Assembly: GCA_963738575.1 (NCBI GenBank)
Contig: CAVTWY010000002.1
Coordinates: 372,001 to 436,000, forward strand
Length of the DNA stretch: 64,000 nt
Source: CAVTWY01 sp963738575
GTDB taxonomy: Bacteria > Pseudomonadota > Gammaproteobacteria > Burkholderiales > Burkholderiaceae_C
Reading direction: 5' to 3'
How positions within the stretch are numbered: position 1 is the stretch's first letter; the number at the start of each line of letters is the position of its first letter. The translations under genes and the position numbers were made by a program. The notes under the pieces were generated by a model. It was given only the letters and a program-made list of their open reading frames with translations, did no database searches and was not told the DNA's origin. This document shows positions 34,928 through 43,210 of this stretch, piece by piece.

Positions 34928-37849
34928 TTAGGCGGTTGCCAGCGTCGGCGCTTCGGTGTAATCGCTCATCGGGATGCAGTTGCAGAACAGGTTTCGGTCA
35001 CCGTACACGTTGTCAACACGGCCCACAGGGCTCCAGTACTTTTGACGGCGCAAAGCAGCGATAGGGTAAGCAGCTGCCTCGCGAGAGTAGCCGTGCTTCC
35101 AGTCAGTTGCCATAAGTGCTTCGGCCGTATGGGGTGCATTTTTGAGCATGTTGTCGTCACGGCCTTGATGGCCCAACTCCACCTGCCGGATCTCCTCGCG
35201 GATGGCCAACATGGCGTCGCAGAATCGGTCCAGCTCTACCAGCGGCTCGCTCTCCGTGGGCTCCACCATCAGGGTGCCAGCCACTGGAAAGCTGAGGGTG
35301 GGGGCGTGAAAGCCGTAGTCGATCAACCGTTTGGCCACGTCCTCGGCGCCGATGCCCGAGCTGTCTTTAAGCGGGCGCAAGTCCAACACGCACTCGTGCG
35401 CCACGCCGCCGCCGCGCAGGCTGGGTACGTTGCCACTGAAGTGAATGTCGTAGGCGCCGGACAGGCGCGCCGCCACGTAGTTGGCCGCCAAGATGGCGAC
35501 TTCAGTGGCTGACTTCAGGCCCTCCGCGCCCATCATGCGCATGTACATCCAACTGATGGGCAACACCGCGGCGTTGCCAAGCGGTGCCGCCGACACCGCC
35601 CCCACGGGCGACGTGGCCCCAGAGCGTGCCGTGGCATGGCCGGGCAAAAACGGCACCAAGTCGGCCACAACGCACACGGGGCCCACGCCGGGGCCGCCGC
35701 CGCCGTGCGGAATGCAAAACGTTTTGTGAAGGTTGAGGTGGCTCACGTCGCCGCCAAACTGCCCCGGCGCTGCAACACCCACCAGCGCATTCATGTTGGC
35801 GCCGTCAACGTACACACGGCCACCGTGTTGATGAACGAGTGCACAAAGCTCTTTGACGTGAGGGTCAAAAACACCGTAGGTTGACGGGTAGGTGATCATG
35901 ATGGCCGACAGGTTGGCGCTGTGTGTTTCGCACTTGGCTTGCAGGTCTTGCATGTCGACGTTGCCCATGCCGTCGCACTTCACCACCACCACCGACATGC
36001 CCACCATTTGGGCGCTGGCAGGGTTGGTGCCATGCGCCGATTCGGGGATCAAACACACCCGTCGGTGCGCCTGGCCTTGGGCGTTGTGCCACGCTTGGAT
36101 GGCCAGCAGTCCGGCGTATTCGCCTTGTGAGCCCGCGTTGGGTTGCAGACTCACGCCAGCGTAGCCCGTGGCTTGGCAGAGCCATGCGCTTAACTGTTGG
36201 TTCAGCAAGGCATACCCCGTCAGTTGGTCGGCAGGCGCAAATGGGTGAATGGACGCAAACTCGGGCCAGGTGACGGGGATCATCTCGCTGGTCGCGTTGA
36301 GCTTCATGGTGCACGATCCCAGCGGAATCATGGTGCGATCAAGGGCCAAGTCTTTGTCGCTCAGCGACCGGATGTAGCGCAGCATCTCGGTTTCGCTGTG
36401 GTAGCGATTGAAGACGGGATGCGTCAAGAACGCGCTGGTGCGTCGCAAATCAGGGGGAATCAAAAACTCGGGCGATTGATCCCAAAGGCCTGCATGCTTG
36501 CCATGACCCTCGGGCGCAAACCAAGACAGCAATGCCTCCACATCGGCGCGCGTGGTGGTTTCATCCAGGCTAAGCCCCAAATGCTGGGGCGTTGTTTGCC
36601 GCAGGTTGGCACCTGCGGCCACAGCGCGCGCGGCAATGGCTTGCGTGCGCTCACCCGTGTGCACCGTCAACGTGTCAAAGGCAAAAGGGTTGAGCACCTT
36701 GTGCCCTTGCGCCAGCAAAGCCTTGGCCACGATGGCGGTGTAGGTCGCAACCCGCTTGGCGATGCGCTGCAACCCCACGGGCCCATGGTAGACGGCGTAC
36801 ATGCTGGCCATCACGGCCAGCAGCACTTGGGCCGTGCAGATGTTGGAGGTGGCCTTTTCGCGCCGGATGTGCTGCTCGCGCGTTTGCAAGGCCAACCGGT
36901 AAGCGGGGTTGCCGTGGGCATCAACGCTCACGCCCACCAAACGACCAGGAAGCGAGCGTTTGAATTCATCGCGGCAGGCCATGAATGCAGCATGAGGGCC
37001 ACCGCCACCCATGGGCACCCCAAAACGCTGGGTGCTGCCAATGGCCATGTCAGCGCCCCACTCACCGGGAGGCGACAAGAGGGTAAGTGCCAGCAGGTCG
37101 GTGGCGACGATGAAGGCTGCGTCCTTGGCGTGGGCTTGCCCCACCAGGCTGCGCATGTCGTGGACAAGGCCGGTGGTGGCGGGGTACTGTGCCAACACCG
37201 CAAAGTAGTCCTGGCTTGCCATCAGTGCGGGCACCACGCCCACCAGCACTTGAATGCCCAGCGGTTTGGCGCGGGTTTGAATGACCTCAATGGTCTGGGG
37301 GTGGCAATCGCCGGCCACCAAAAAATTCATGCTCTTGCTTTTGACGCTGCGCTTGGCAAGCGTCATGGCCTCGGCGGCTGCGGTGGCTTCGTCAAGCATG
37401 GACGCGTTGGCCATGGCCAAGCCTGTCAAGTCAGTCACCATGGTTTGAAAGTTAATCAAGGCTTCCATGCGGCCTTGCGAGATCTCGGCTTGGTACGGCG
37501 TGTATGCGGTGTACCAAGCGGGGTTCTCAAGCACGTTGCGCAAGATCACACCTGGCGTGTGCGTGCCGTAATAGCCTTGCCCAATGAAACTTTTCATCAC
37601 CTTGTTTTGCGACGCCATGGCCCTGAGCTCTTGCAGCGCTTGGGCCTCGCCCACGGCGGCCGGCAATGACATCGGTGTGTCGCGGACAATGTTTTTGGGC
37701 ACCACGGCTTGAATCAACGCCTCGCGCGATGCCGCGCCCACCACGTTTAACATGCGCGCTTGGTCGGCATCGCTGGGGCCGATGTGGCGGGCCGTGAATT
37801 CGCTTGGGTTTTCCAGGGCGTCCAGCGGGGTGCGGGCGGTCATCAACAT
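34928..37849 (-). CDS. gcvP: Glycine dehydrogenase (decarboxylating), P-protein
   Basis: The P-protein decarboxylates glycine and passes the aminomethyl group to lipoyl-GcvH. It is the single-chain 973-residue form. The N-terminal half starts FTARHIGPSDADQARML, and the C-terminal half contains the PLP lysine, about Lys709, in LNLHKTFCIPHGGGGPG. A second ATG two codons later is equally possible. It lies 18 bases after gcvH. Long plus-strand frames inside it are shadows. Confidence 0.97.
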   Translation of the reverse strand: MLMTARTPLDALENPSEFTARHIGPSDADQARMLNVVGAASREALIQAVVPKNIVRDTPMSLPAAVGEAQALQELRAMASQNKVMKSFIGQGYYGTHTPGVILRNVLENPAWYTAYTPYQAEISQGRMEALINFQTMVTDLTGLAMANASMLDEATAAAEAMTLAKRSVKSKSMNFLVAGDCHPQTIEVIQTRAKPLGIQVLVGVVPALMASQDYFAVLAQYPATTGLVHDMRSLVGQAHAKDAAFIVATDLLALTLLSPPGEWGADMAIGSTQRFGVPMGGGGPHAAFMACRDEFKRSLPGRLVGVSVDAHGNPAYRLALQTREQHIRREKATSNICTAQVLLAVMASMYAVYHGPVGLQRIAKRVATYTAIVAKALLAQGHKVLNPFAFDTLTVHTGERTQAIAARAVAAGANLRQTTPQHLGLSLDETTTRADVEALLSWFAPEGHGKHAGLWDQSPEFLIPPDLRRTSAFLTHPVFNRYHSETEMLRYIRSLSDKDLALDRTMIPLGSCTMKLNATSEMIPVTWPEFASIHPFAPADQLTGYALLNQQLSAWLCQATGYAGVSLQPNAGSQGEYAGLLAIQAWHNAQGQAHRRVCLIPESAHGTNPASAQMVGMSVVVVKCDGMGNVDMQDLQAKCETHSANLSAIMITYPSTYGVFDPHVKELCALVHQHGGRVYVDGANMNALVGVAAPGQFGGDVSHLNLHKTFCIPHGGGGPGVGPVCVVADLVPFLPGHATARSGATSPVGAVSAAPLGNAAVLPISWMYMRMMGAEGLKSATEVAILAANYVAARLSGAYDIHFSGNVPSLRGGGVAHECVLDLRPLKDSSGIGAEDVAKRLIDYGFHAPTLSFPVAGTLMVEPTESEPLVELDRFCDAMLAIREEIRQVELGHQGRDDNMLKNAPHTAEALMATDWKHGYSREAAAYPIAALRRQKYWSPVGRVDNVYGDRNLFCNCIPMSDYTEAPTLATA

Positions 37850-37867
37850 GGCGTGTCCAGTTCAGCG

Positions 37868-38242
37868 TCAGAGTGTTTTGAGCAAGGTGTCGTAGGCGGT
37901 GGTGTCCATCAGGCCTGTCAGTTGCGTCGGGTTGGCCAATCGCACCTTGAAGAACCAACCGTCACCCATGGGTGCGGTGTTGGCCAGGGCTGGGTCATCC
38001 CGCAGCTTTTCGTTCACGGCCACCACCTCGCCGTCCACGGGCATGTACAAATCGGCAGCAGCTTTCACTGACTCCACCACGCCCGCCACGTCGCCTTTTT
38101 TGTACGACTTGCCCACCTCGGGCAAGTCCACAAACACCACATCACCCAAGGCGTCCTGGGCGTGCACGGTGATGCCAACGATGGCGGCATCAGGCGTTGC
38201 AGCGTTGATCCACTCGTGGTCGGATGTAAACAGGGTTGTCAT
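37868..38242 (-). CDS. gcvH: Glycine cleavage system H protein
   Basis: GcvH is the 124-residue lipoyl carrier that shuttles the aminomethyl group between the P, T and L proteins. The lipoylation lysine is Lys60 in GVVESVKAAADLYMP, and the N-terminal SDHEWI motif is typical. It lies between gcvT (37 bases) and gcvP (18 bases) in one operon. Confidence 0.97.
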   Translation of the reverse strand: MTTLFTSDHEWINAATPDAAIVGITVHAQDALGDVVFVDLPEVGKSYKKGDVAGVVESVKAAADLYMPVDGEVVAVNEKLRDDPALANTAPMGDGWFFKVRLANPTQLTGLMDTTAYDTLLKTL

Positions 38243-38279
38243 GTTTTAGGTTCCTTCGAGGTTGAGCGTGGGTGATTTG

Positions 38280-39404
38280 TTAGCGCTGGTAGCGATGTGG
38301 CACAAAAGGCGTGGCGCTGACGCGCATGGGTTGAGGCTTGCCGCGCACGTCGGCGTGCAGTTCAAACTCAGGGTGGGCGAAATTGGCTGCGACGTACCCC
38401 ATGGCAATCGGTTTGCCCAGCGTGGGTGACACGGTGCCGCTGGTCACGCGTCCTATCGCCTTGCCGTGTGCACCGCCTAGCGATGCGCCTTCGCGCACGG
38501 GGACTTTCTCCAGGCCAATCATGCCAACGCGCTTGATCAAGGTGCCGCTGGTCAGTTGCGCCTCGATCGCGTCGGCGCCGGGGTAACCCCCTTCGCGGGC
38601 GCCTCCAGGCCGTCGCACCTTTTGAATGGCCCACGTCAAAGCCGCTTCGACCGGCGTGGTGTCTTGGTCGATGTCATGACCATACAGGCAAAGGCCTGCT
38701 TCAAGCCTTAACGTGTCCCTCGCGCCGAGTCCGGCTGGCCGTATTTCAGGCTGCGTCAACAAGGCTTTCGCAACCGCCTCGGCATGTTCGCTGGGCACCG
38801 AAATCTCGTACCCGTCCTCGCCCGTGTAGCCACTGCGTGAAACAAAACAAGGCGCACCAGCCAGGGTGACGTGAATCGTGTCCATGAACTTAAGCGCAAC
38901 CAGTTCGGGTGCCAGGCGCGCCACGGCATCCACTGCCTTGGGGCCTTGCACGGCCAGCAGTGCACGATCGGGAAGCGGAATCACTTGGCAGCGATTGCCA
39001 ATGTTGTTCATCAGGTGTTTGGTGTCGGCGTGTTTGCAAGCCGCGTTCACCACCAAGAAGATGTCGTCTTTGCGCCTGGCCACCATCAAGTCGTCAAGGA
39101 TGCCACCGGATGCGTGCGTGAAGAGCGCATAGCGTTGGCGGCCCACGGTTAAGTCGATCACGTCCACGGGCACCAAAGTTTCCAACGCTGCCGCGGCGTC
39201 GGCACCCACCAAGCGCAGTTGACCCATGTGAGAGACGTCAAACAGCGCTGCTGATGTTCGACAGTGCGCGTGCTCGGCCATGATGCCGCCGGGGTACGAC
39301 ACTGGCATCTCGTAGCCGGCAAAGGGCACCATCTTGGCGCCCAGCTCCAGGTGCAGGGCGTGCAGGGGCGTTTTTTGGAGTGAGGCGGTAGGGGTGTCAG
39401 TCAT
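38280..39404 (-). CDS. gcvT: Aminomethyltransferase (glycine cleavage T protein)
   Basis: GcvT releases ammonia and makes methylene-THF from the aminomethyl-lipoyl group. The 374-residue protein shows LGAKMVPFAGYEMPVSYPGGI, FDVSHMGQLRLVG, SRSGYTGEDGYEISVP (folate-binding Asp/Glu region) and GARDTLRLEAGLCLYGHD. The ATG at 39404 is chosen for the conserved N-terminus and GGAG about 9 bases upstream. The longer upstream frame runs through the riboswitch and is not coding. It is the first gene of gcvTHP-sdaA. Confidence 0.96.
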   Translation of the reverse strand: MTDTPTASLQKTPLHALHLELGAKMVPFAGYEMPVSYPGGIMAEHAHCRTSAALFDVSHMGQLRLVGADAAAALETLVPVDVIDLTVGRQRYALFTHASGGILDDLMVARRKDDIFLVVNAACKHADTKHLMNNIGNRCQVIPLPDRALLAVQGPKAVDAVARLAPELVALKFMDTIHVTLAGAPCFVSRSGYTGEDGYEISVPSEHAEAVAKALLTQPEIRPAGLGARDTLRLEAGLCLYGHDIDQDTTPVEAALTWAIQKVRRPGGAREGGYPGADAIEAQLTSGTLIKRVGMIGLEKVPVREGASLGGAHGKAIGRVTSGTVSPTLGKPIAMGYVAANFAHPEFELHADVRGKPQPMRVSATPFVPHRYQR

Positions 39405-39421
39405 GCTGGGCGTCTCCGAGA

Positions 39422-39471
39422 GGGCAATTGAACAGTCCATGTTCACGCACCGCTTTCGCGGTGTTTTGCCC
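39422..39471 (-). promoter_or_regulatory. Putative riboswitch expression platform
   Basis: Between the second glycine aptamer and gcvT, GGGCAA and TTGCCC (39466-39471 with 39422-39427) can close a stem. It encloses a second perfect hairpin CACCGC-TTTC/GAAA-GCGGTG (39448-39463). No T-tract follows, so control is more likely at translation or through another factor than by simple termination. The mechanism is inferred. Confidence 0.4.
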
Positions 39472-39692
39472 TCGCTGTCCGCTTTACCTGAGAGATTGGC
39501 GCCGCGCGGTTTTTTGCCGCGTGGCACTTGCCCCTTCGGTGGGCATGGCAGTGGATGCGCCATGCCTCTCTCCAGTGAGGTGACGCCGCCCTTGGGGCGA
39601 CGCTGACCAGTCCTTTTGCCTGAGCGTTTGAGGGGCTTTTACCCCTCTGCGCCTTCGGCGGCTGAGCTTGGCAGCGCAGCGCTCTCCTGGTC
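39470..39692 (-). promoter_or_regulatory. Tandem glycine riboswitch upstream of gcvT
   Basis: Two glycine aptamers follow each other on the minus strand. Aptamer 1 (39605-39692) is closed by GACCAG/CTGGTC and contains GGAGAG, GCCGAAGGCGCA and the TCAGGCAAAAGGAC core. Aptamer 2 (39470-39580) is closed by CCTCACTG/CAGCGAGG and contains GGAGAG, CACCGAAGGGGCAAG and TCTCAGGTAAAGCGGACAG. These are the conserved cores of the gcvT-type glycine riboswitch. A TACACT hexamer (39700-39705) could be the -10 element, placing the transcript start at the edge of aptamer 1. Glycine should switch the operon on. Confidence 0.95.
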
Positions 39693-39759
39693 AACCTTCA
39701 GTGTAGCCCACGCCACGCAGCCATGGTTGAAGCCACGCAAGGCAAAGTAAGGAGGTCGA

Positions 39760-41440
39760 TCACATCCCGGCGTAGTTGGGGCCGCCCCCGCCTTCAGGGG
39801 TTACCCATACGATGTTCTGTGTTGGGTCTTTGATGTCGCACGTTTTGCAATGCACGCAGTTTTGCGCGTTGATCTGCAGGCGGTCGGTGTTGTCTGCGGC
39901 CTTGACGAACTCGTACACGCCCGCAGGGCAATAGCGGCTCTCGGGCCCGGCAAACTTGGCCAAGTTGACGTTGACCGGCACGTTGGCGTCTTTGAGCGTT
40001 AGGTGTGCGGGTTGGTCTTCACCGTGGTTGGTGTTGCTGATGAAGACACTCGACAACCGATCAAACGTAAGCTTCCCGTCGGGCTTGGGGTAATCGATGG
40101 GCGTGCACTGCGCCGCTGGCAACAACGACTCGTGGTCGTGTGTGGTGCGATGCAAAGTCCATGGCGGTGTCTTGATGCCCAAGCGCGGCAGCACAAACTG
40201 CTCGATGCCCGTCATCAACGTGGCCATGCTGCGACCTTTTTTAAACCACTGCTTGAAGTTCTTGGCGCGCATCAGCTCGGTGTGCAGCCAGCTCTTTTGA
40301 AACGCTTCGGGGTAGGCTTTGAGTTCGTCGTGCTGGCGGCCCGAAGTGACCGCCTCAAACGCTGCCTCGGCACACAGCATGCCGGTCTTGATGGCCGCGT
40401 GCGTTCCCTTGATTCGGCTGGCGTTCAAAAAGCCCGCGTTGCAGCCAATCAAGGCGCCACCGGGGAACACTTGCTTGGGCAAGGCCAAGATGCCACCCGC
40501 CGTGATGGCTCGGGCACCGTACGACAACGCGCTTGCCGCCCTCCAAGGTCTTGCGAATCTGCGGGTGGGTCTTCCAGCGCTGAAACTCTTCAAACGGGCT
40601 GAGGTAGGGGTTTTGGTAGTCCAGCCCCACCACGAACCCAAGCGCCACCTTGTTGCCTTCGGCGTGGTACAAAAACGAGCCGCCGTAGGTGTCGTTGTTC
40701 AGGGGCCAGCCAGCGGTGTGCACCACCAAACCCGGCACGTGTTTGCGCGGGTCGATCTCCCACAATTCCTTAAGCCCAAGGCCGTAAGCTTGCGGGTCGC
40801 TTTGTGCATCAAGCTTGTACTTGGCAATCAGCTGCTTGCCCAGATGTCCTCGCGCCCCTTCGGCAAACACGGTGTACTTGCCGTGCAGCTCCATGCCCAA
40901 TTGAAAGGCTTCAGTGGGCTCGCCGTCTTTGCCCACGCCCATGTTGCCGGTGGCCACCCCGCGCACACTGCCGTCTTTGTTGGTCAAGATTTCTGCGGCC
41001 GCAAAGCCCGGAAAAATCTCAACGCCCAACGCCTCGGCCTGCACCGCAAGCCACTTCACCACCTCGCCCAAGCTGACGATGTAGTTGCCGTGGTTTTGAA
41101 AGCAGTCGGGCAGGATGGGGGTGGTGCCAAAGCCGTCCTCGGTTAAAAAGTAAAACTCGTCGTGCGTGACCGCTTGTCGAAGCGGCGCTCCCATGGCTTG
41201 CCAGTTGGGGAACAGCTCGGTGATGGCGATGGGGTCCATGATGGCGCCCGACAGCATGTGGGCGCCAGGCTCGCTGCCTTTTTCAAGCACCACCACCGAC
41301 ACCTCTTTGTTTTGCGCCTGCGCCAGCTGCTTCAGACGAATGGCCGTTGCCAAGCCACCTGGCCCCGCACCCACCACCACGACGTCGTAGGGCATCGATT
41401 CGCGGGGACCAAACTGTTCGTTGATGGCTTGGGGGGTCAT
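39760..41440 (-). pseudogene. Electron transfer flavoprotein-ubiquinone oxidoreductase, single frameshift
   Basis: ETF-QO passes electrons from acyl-CoA and other dehydrogenases via ETF to ubiquinone at the inner membrane. The first frame (from MTPQAINEQFGPRES) contains the FAD motif DVVVVGAGPGGLATAIRL and runs to LEGGKR near 40530. The second frame continues with LSYGARAITAGG and the C-terminal cluster motif NCVHCKTCDIKDPTQNIVW. Removing one base near 40526-40531 restores an intact protein of about 559 residues, the usual size. AGGA lies about 8 bases before the ATG at 41440. The gene is either recently broken or affected by a sequence error. Confidence 0.88.
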
Positions 41441-41534
41441 GCAGGCTTTCCTGGGGTGGGGTGGCTTCTTCATTCTAAAGACTGCGTGCTATCGTCACCG
41501 CAACACAAATAGAGTCCTCAGATCAGGAGCAACG

Positions 41535-42317
41535 ATGGCTTACCAAATTGACCTTTCAGGGCGTGTGGCGCTCATCACCGGCGCCTCCAGCGGCTTGGGT
41601 GAGCACTTTGCGCGCACGCTGGCCAAGGCTGGCGCAGGGGTGGTGTTGGCCGCGCGCCGAGAAGAAAAGCTCAAGTCACTGCGGGCCGAGATTGAATCCG
41701 AAGACGGCGACGCGCACATTGTGCAAATGGACGTGAGCGACCCTGACAGCATCCGTGCGGCTGTGGCGCATGCCGAAACCGAAATGGGTGCGATTGACAT
41801 CCTGATCAACAACGCCGGCATCAGCGTGACCGAGAAGTTGGTGGATGTGACGCCCGAGAGTTTTGACGAGGTGATGAACACCAACACGAGGGGCGCGTTT
41901 TTTGTGGCGCAAGAGGTGGCCAAGCGCATGATTGCGCGCAGCAAGGGCACGGCGCCGGGCACGTTCACGGGCGGGCGCATTGTCAATGTGGCGTCGATGG
42001 CGGGTTTGCGGGTGCTGAGCCAGATTGGTGTCTATTCAATGAGCAAGGCGGCGGTGATCCACATGACACGTGCGATGGCGCTTGAATGGGGCCGCTTTGG
42101 CATCAACGTGAATGCACTCTGCCCTGGGTACATCGACACCGAGATCAATCACCACCATTGGCAAACCGAAGCCGGCAAGAAGTTGCTGCAGACGCTGCCT
42201 CGCAAGCGTGTGGGCTCGCCCAAAGATTTGGACGCGGCTTTGATGATGCTTTGTGCCAACGAGAGCCACTTTGTCAATGGCGCGGTGTTGGCCGCAGATG
42301 ACGGGTTTGGCGTTTAA
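41535..42317 (+). CDS. Short-chain dehydrogenase/reductase (SDR)
   Basis: This 260-residue classical SDR has the NAD(P) motif TGASSGLGEHFA, NNAGIS, the catalytic Ser in VNVASMAG and the Tyr/Lys pair in YSMSKAAV. The C-terminal GAVLAADDGFGV is typical. The residues after the second strand (ARREEKL) suggest NADP preference. The substrate is unknown. CAGGAG lies 5 bases before the ATG. It is divergent from the ETF-QO gene and followed closely by a thioesterase, which suggests acyl-CoA metabolism. Confidence 0.9.
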   Translation: MAYQIDLSGRVALITGASSGLGEHFARTLAKAGAGVVLAARREEKLKSLRAEIESEDGDAHIVQMDVSDPDSIRAAVAHAETEMGAIDILINNAGISVTEKLVDVTPESFDEVMNTNTRGAFFVAQEVAKRMIARSKGTAPGTFTGGRIVNVASMAGLRVLSQIGVYSMSKAAVIHMTRAMALEWGRFGINVNALCPGYIDTEINHHHWQTEAGKKLLQTLPRKRVGSPKDLDAALMMLCANESHFVNGAVLAADDGFGV

Positions 42318-42331
42318 GGTTTTGCCCGTGT

Positions 42332-42757
42332 ATGCGGTTTGAACTGCCTGAGAAGAAGACGTTGGTTTGCTCGATGAGCATTCCGATTCGCTGGGGGGAC
42401 ATGGATTTGATGGGCCATGTCAACAACACGGTTTATTTTCGCTATTTTGAGTCAGTGCGGCTGGAGTGGCTGCGTCGCTATGGCGCGGAGCCCAATCCGA
42501 ACGGTTTGGGGCCGGTGATCGTGAATGCGTTTTGCACGTTTGCGTCGCAGGTGACTTATCCGGGTACGTTGGTGGCCAAGCACTATGTGGCCAATCCGGG
42601 GCGAAGCAGTGTTGAGACTTACTTTACGTTGGCTCGGGATGAAGCGCCTGATGTTGTTTGTACGAGCGGGGGGGCGAAGATGGTTTGGGTGGACGCGCGG
42701 ACGATGAAGTCGGCTGCTTTGCCTGGGTGGTTGTTGGACGTGTTTCGGGTGGATTAG
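42332..42757 (+). CDS. Acyl-CoA thioesterase, 4HBT/YbgC-like
   Basis: This 141-residue hotdog protein has the 4-hydroxybenzoyl-CoA thioesterase motif IRWGDMDLMGHVNNTVYFRYFE, in which the Asp is catalytic. It lies 14 bases after the SDR gene and is probably co-transcribed. It likely cleaves acyl-CoA, with unknown chain specificity. Confidence 0.87.
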   Translation: MRFELPEKKTLVCSMSIPIRWGDMDLMGHVNNTVYFRYFESVRLEWLRRYGAEPNPNGLGPVIVNAFCTFASQVTYPGTLVAKHYVANPGRSSVETYFTLARDEAPDVVCTSGGAKMVWVDARTMKSAALPGWLLDVFRVD

Positions 42758-43210
42758 CTCGGTTGTTCTTCTGCGTGTTGTTTGACGTGAATCCGTTGTT
42801 CGTTGTGCGCGGAGCTTAGGCATTGATGTTTGCTTTTTGGCCTTGGTTCTTTGCGGGGACAGTTCTTGGCCGGCGCCGGTGGGTACGTGTTGGATCGAAT
42901 GTCCCCCGCATCGGTCCGCCTTCGCGGCCCGCGCTCCTCCTTGATTTCGACCCAACACGCACCCACCGTCACCGTCCTTATGGGCATCGCGCTGCTGGCC
43001 CTTGATGACTTGCCAAGAGCCTCCTCCCCGCTTGTTTGTTTGCTCGCGTTGCTTGCTCGCATGACCTCTTTTGCTGATGTGGGGCTGTGTGGTCTGTGGG
43101 CGATGCTTGGGTGTGTGCACTGGTTTTGCTGGGGGCTAGTCGTTTAACCCGGTGTCCCTGGGGCCGTGCTGCGGTTAGCCTCGGGGTCCGTGTTTCCCTG
43201 GGAGAGTGGC
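42758..43210. other. Intergenic region without a convincing gene
   Basis: About 450 bases separate the thioesterase from iorA. A plus-strand open frame of 105 codons (42830-43147) crosses the region but has no ribosome-binding site, includes a long palindrome and resembles no known protein. The palindrome at 42877-42968 is the only clear structure. Confidence 0.5.
42877..42968. repeat. Long imperfect palindrome (REP/MITE-like element)
   Basis: The left arm 42877-42900 and right arm 42945-42968 match as inverted repeats at 21 of 24 positions. The core is CGGTGGGT-CGTGTTGG-TCGAA read inward. The 44-base centre holds a smaller dyad, CCGC-CTTC-GCGG. The whole forms a hairpin of about 92 bases between two genes on the same strand. 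Similar intergenic palindromes seem familiar from Comamonadaceae genomes, but this is memory only. No second copy was noticed in the window. Confidence 0.6.

Noticed and set aside
36197..37669. A 490-codon plus-strand frame inside gcvP
   Set aside because: Antisense shadow of a conserved enzyme, with the same His/Gly/Arg bias and no domain.
39404..39563. N-terminal extension of gcvT through the leader
   Set aside because: The sequence is the second glycine aptamer. GcvT homology starts after the ATG at 39404, which has its own GGAG.
42830..43147. A 105-codon frame between the thioesterase and iorA
   Set aside because: No ribosome-binding site, it spans a palindromic element, and the translation resembles no known protein.
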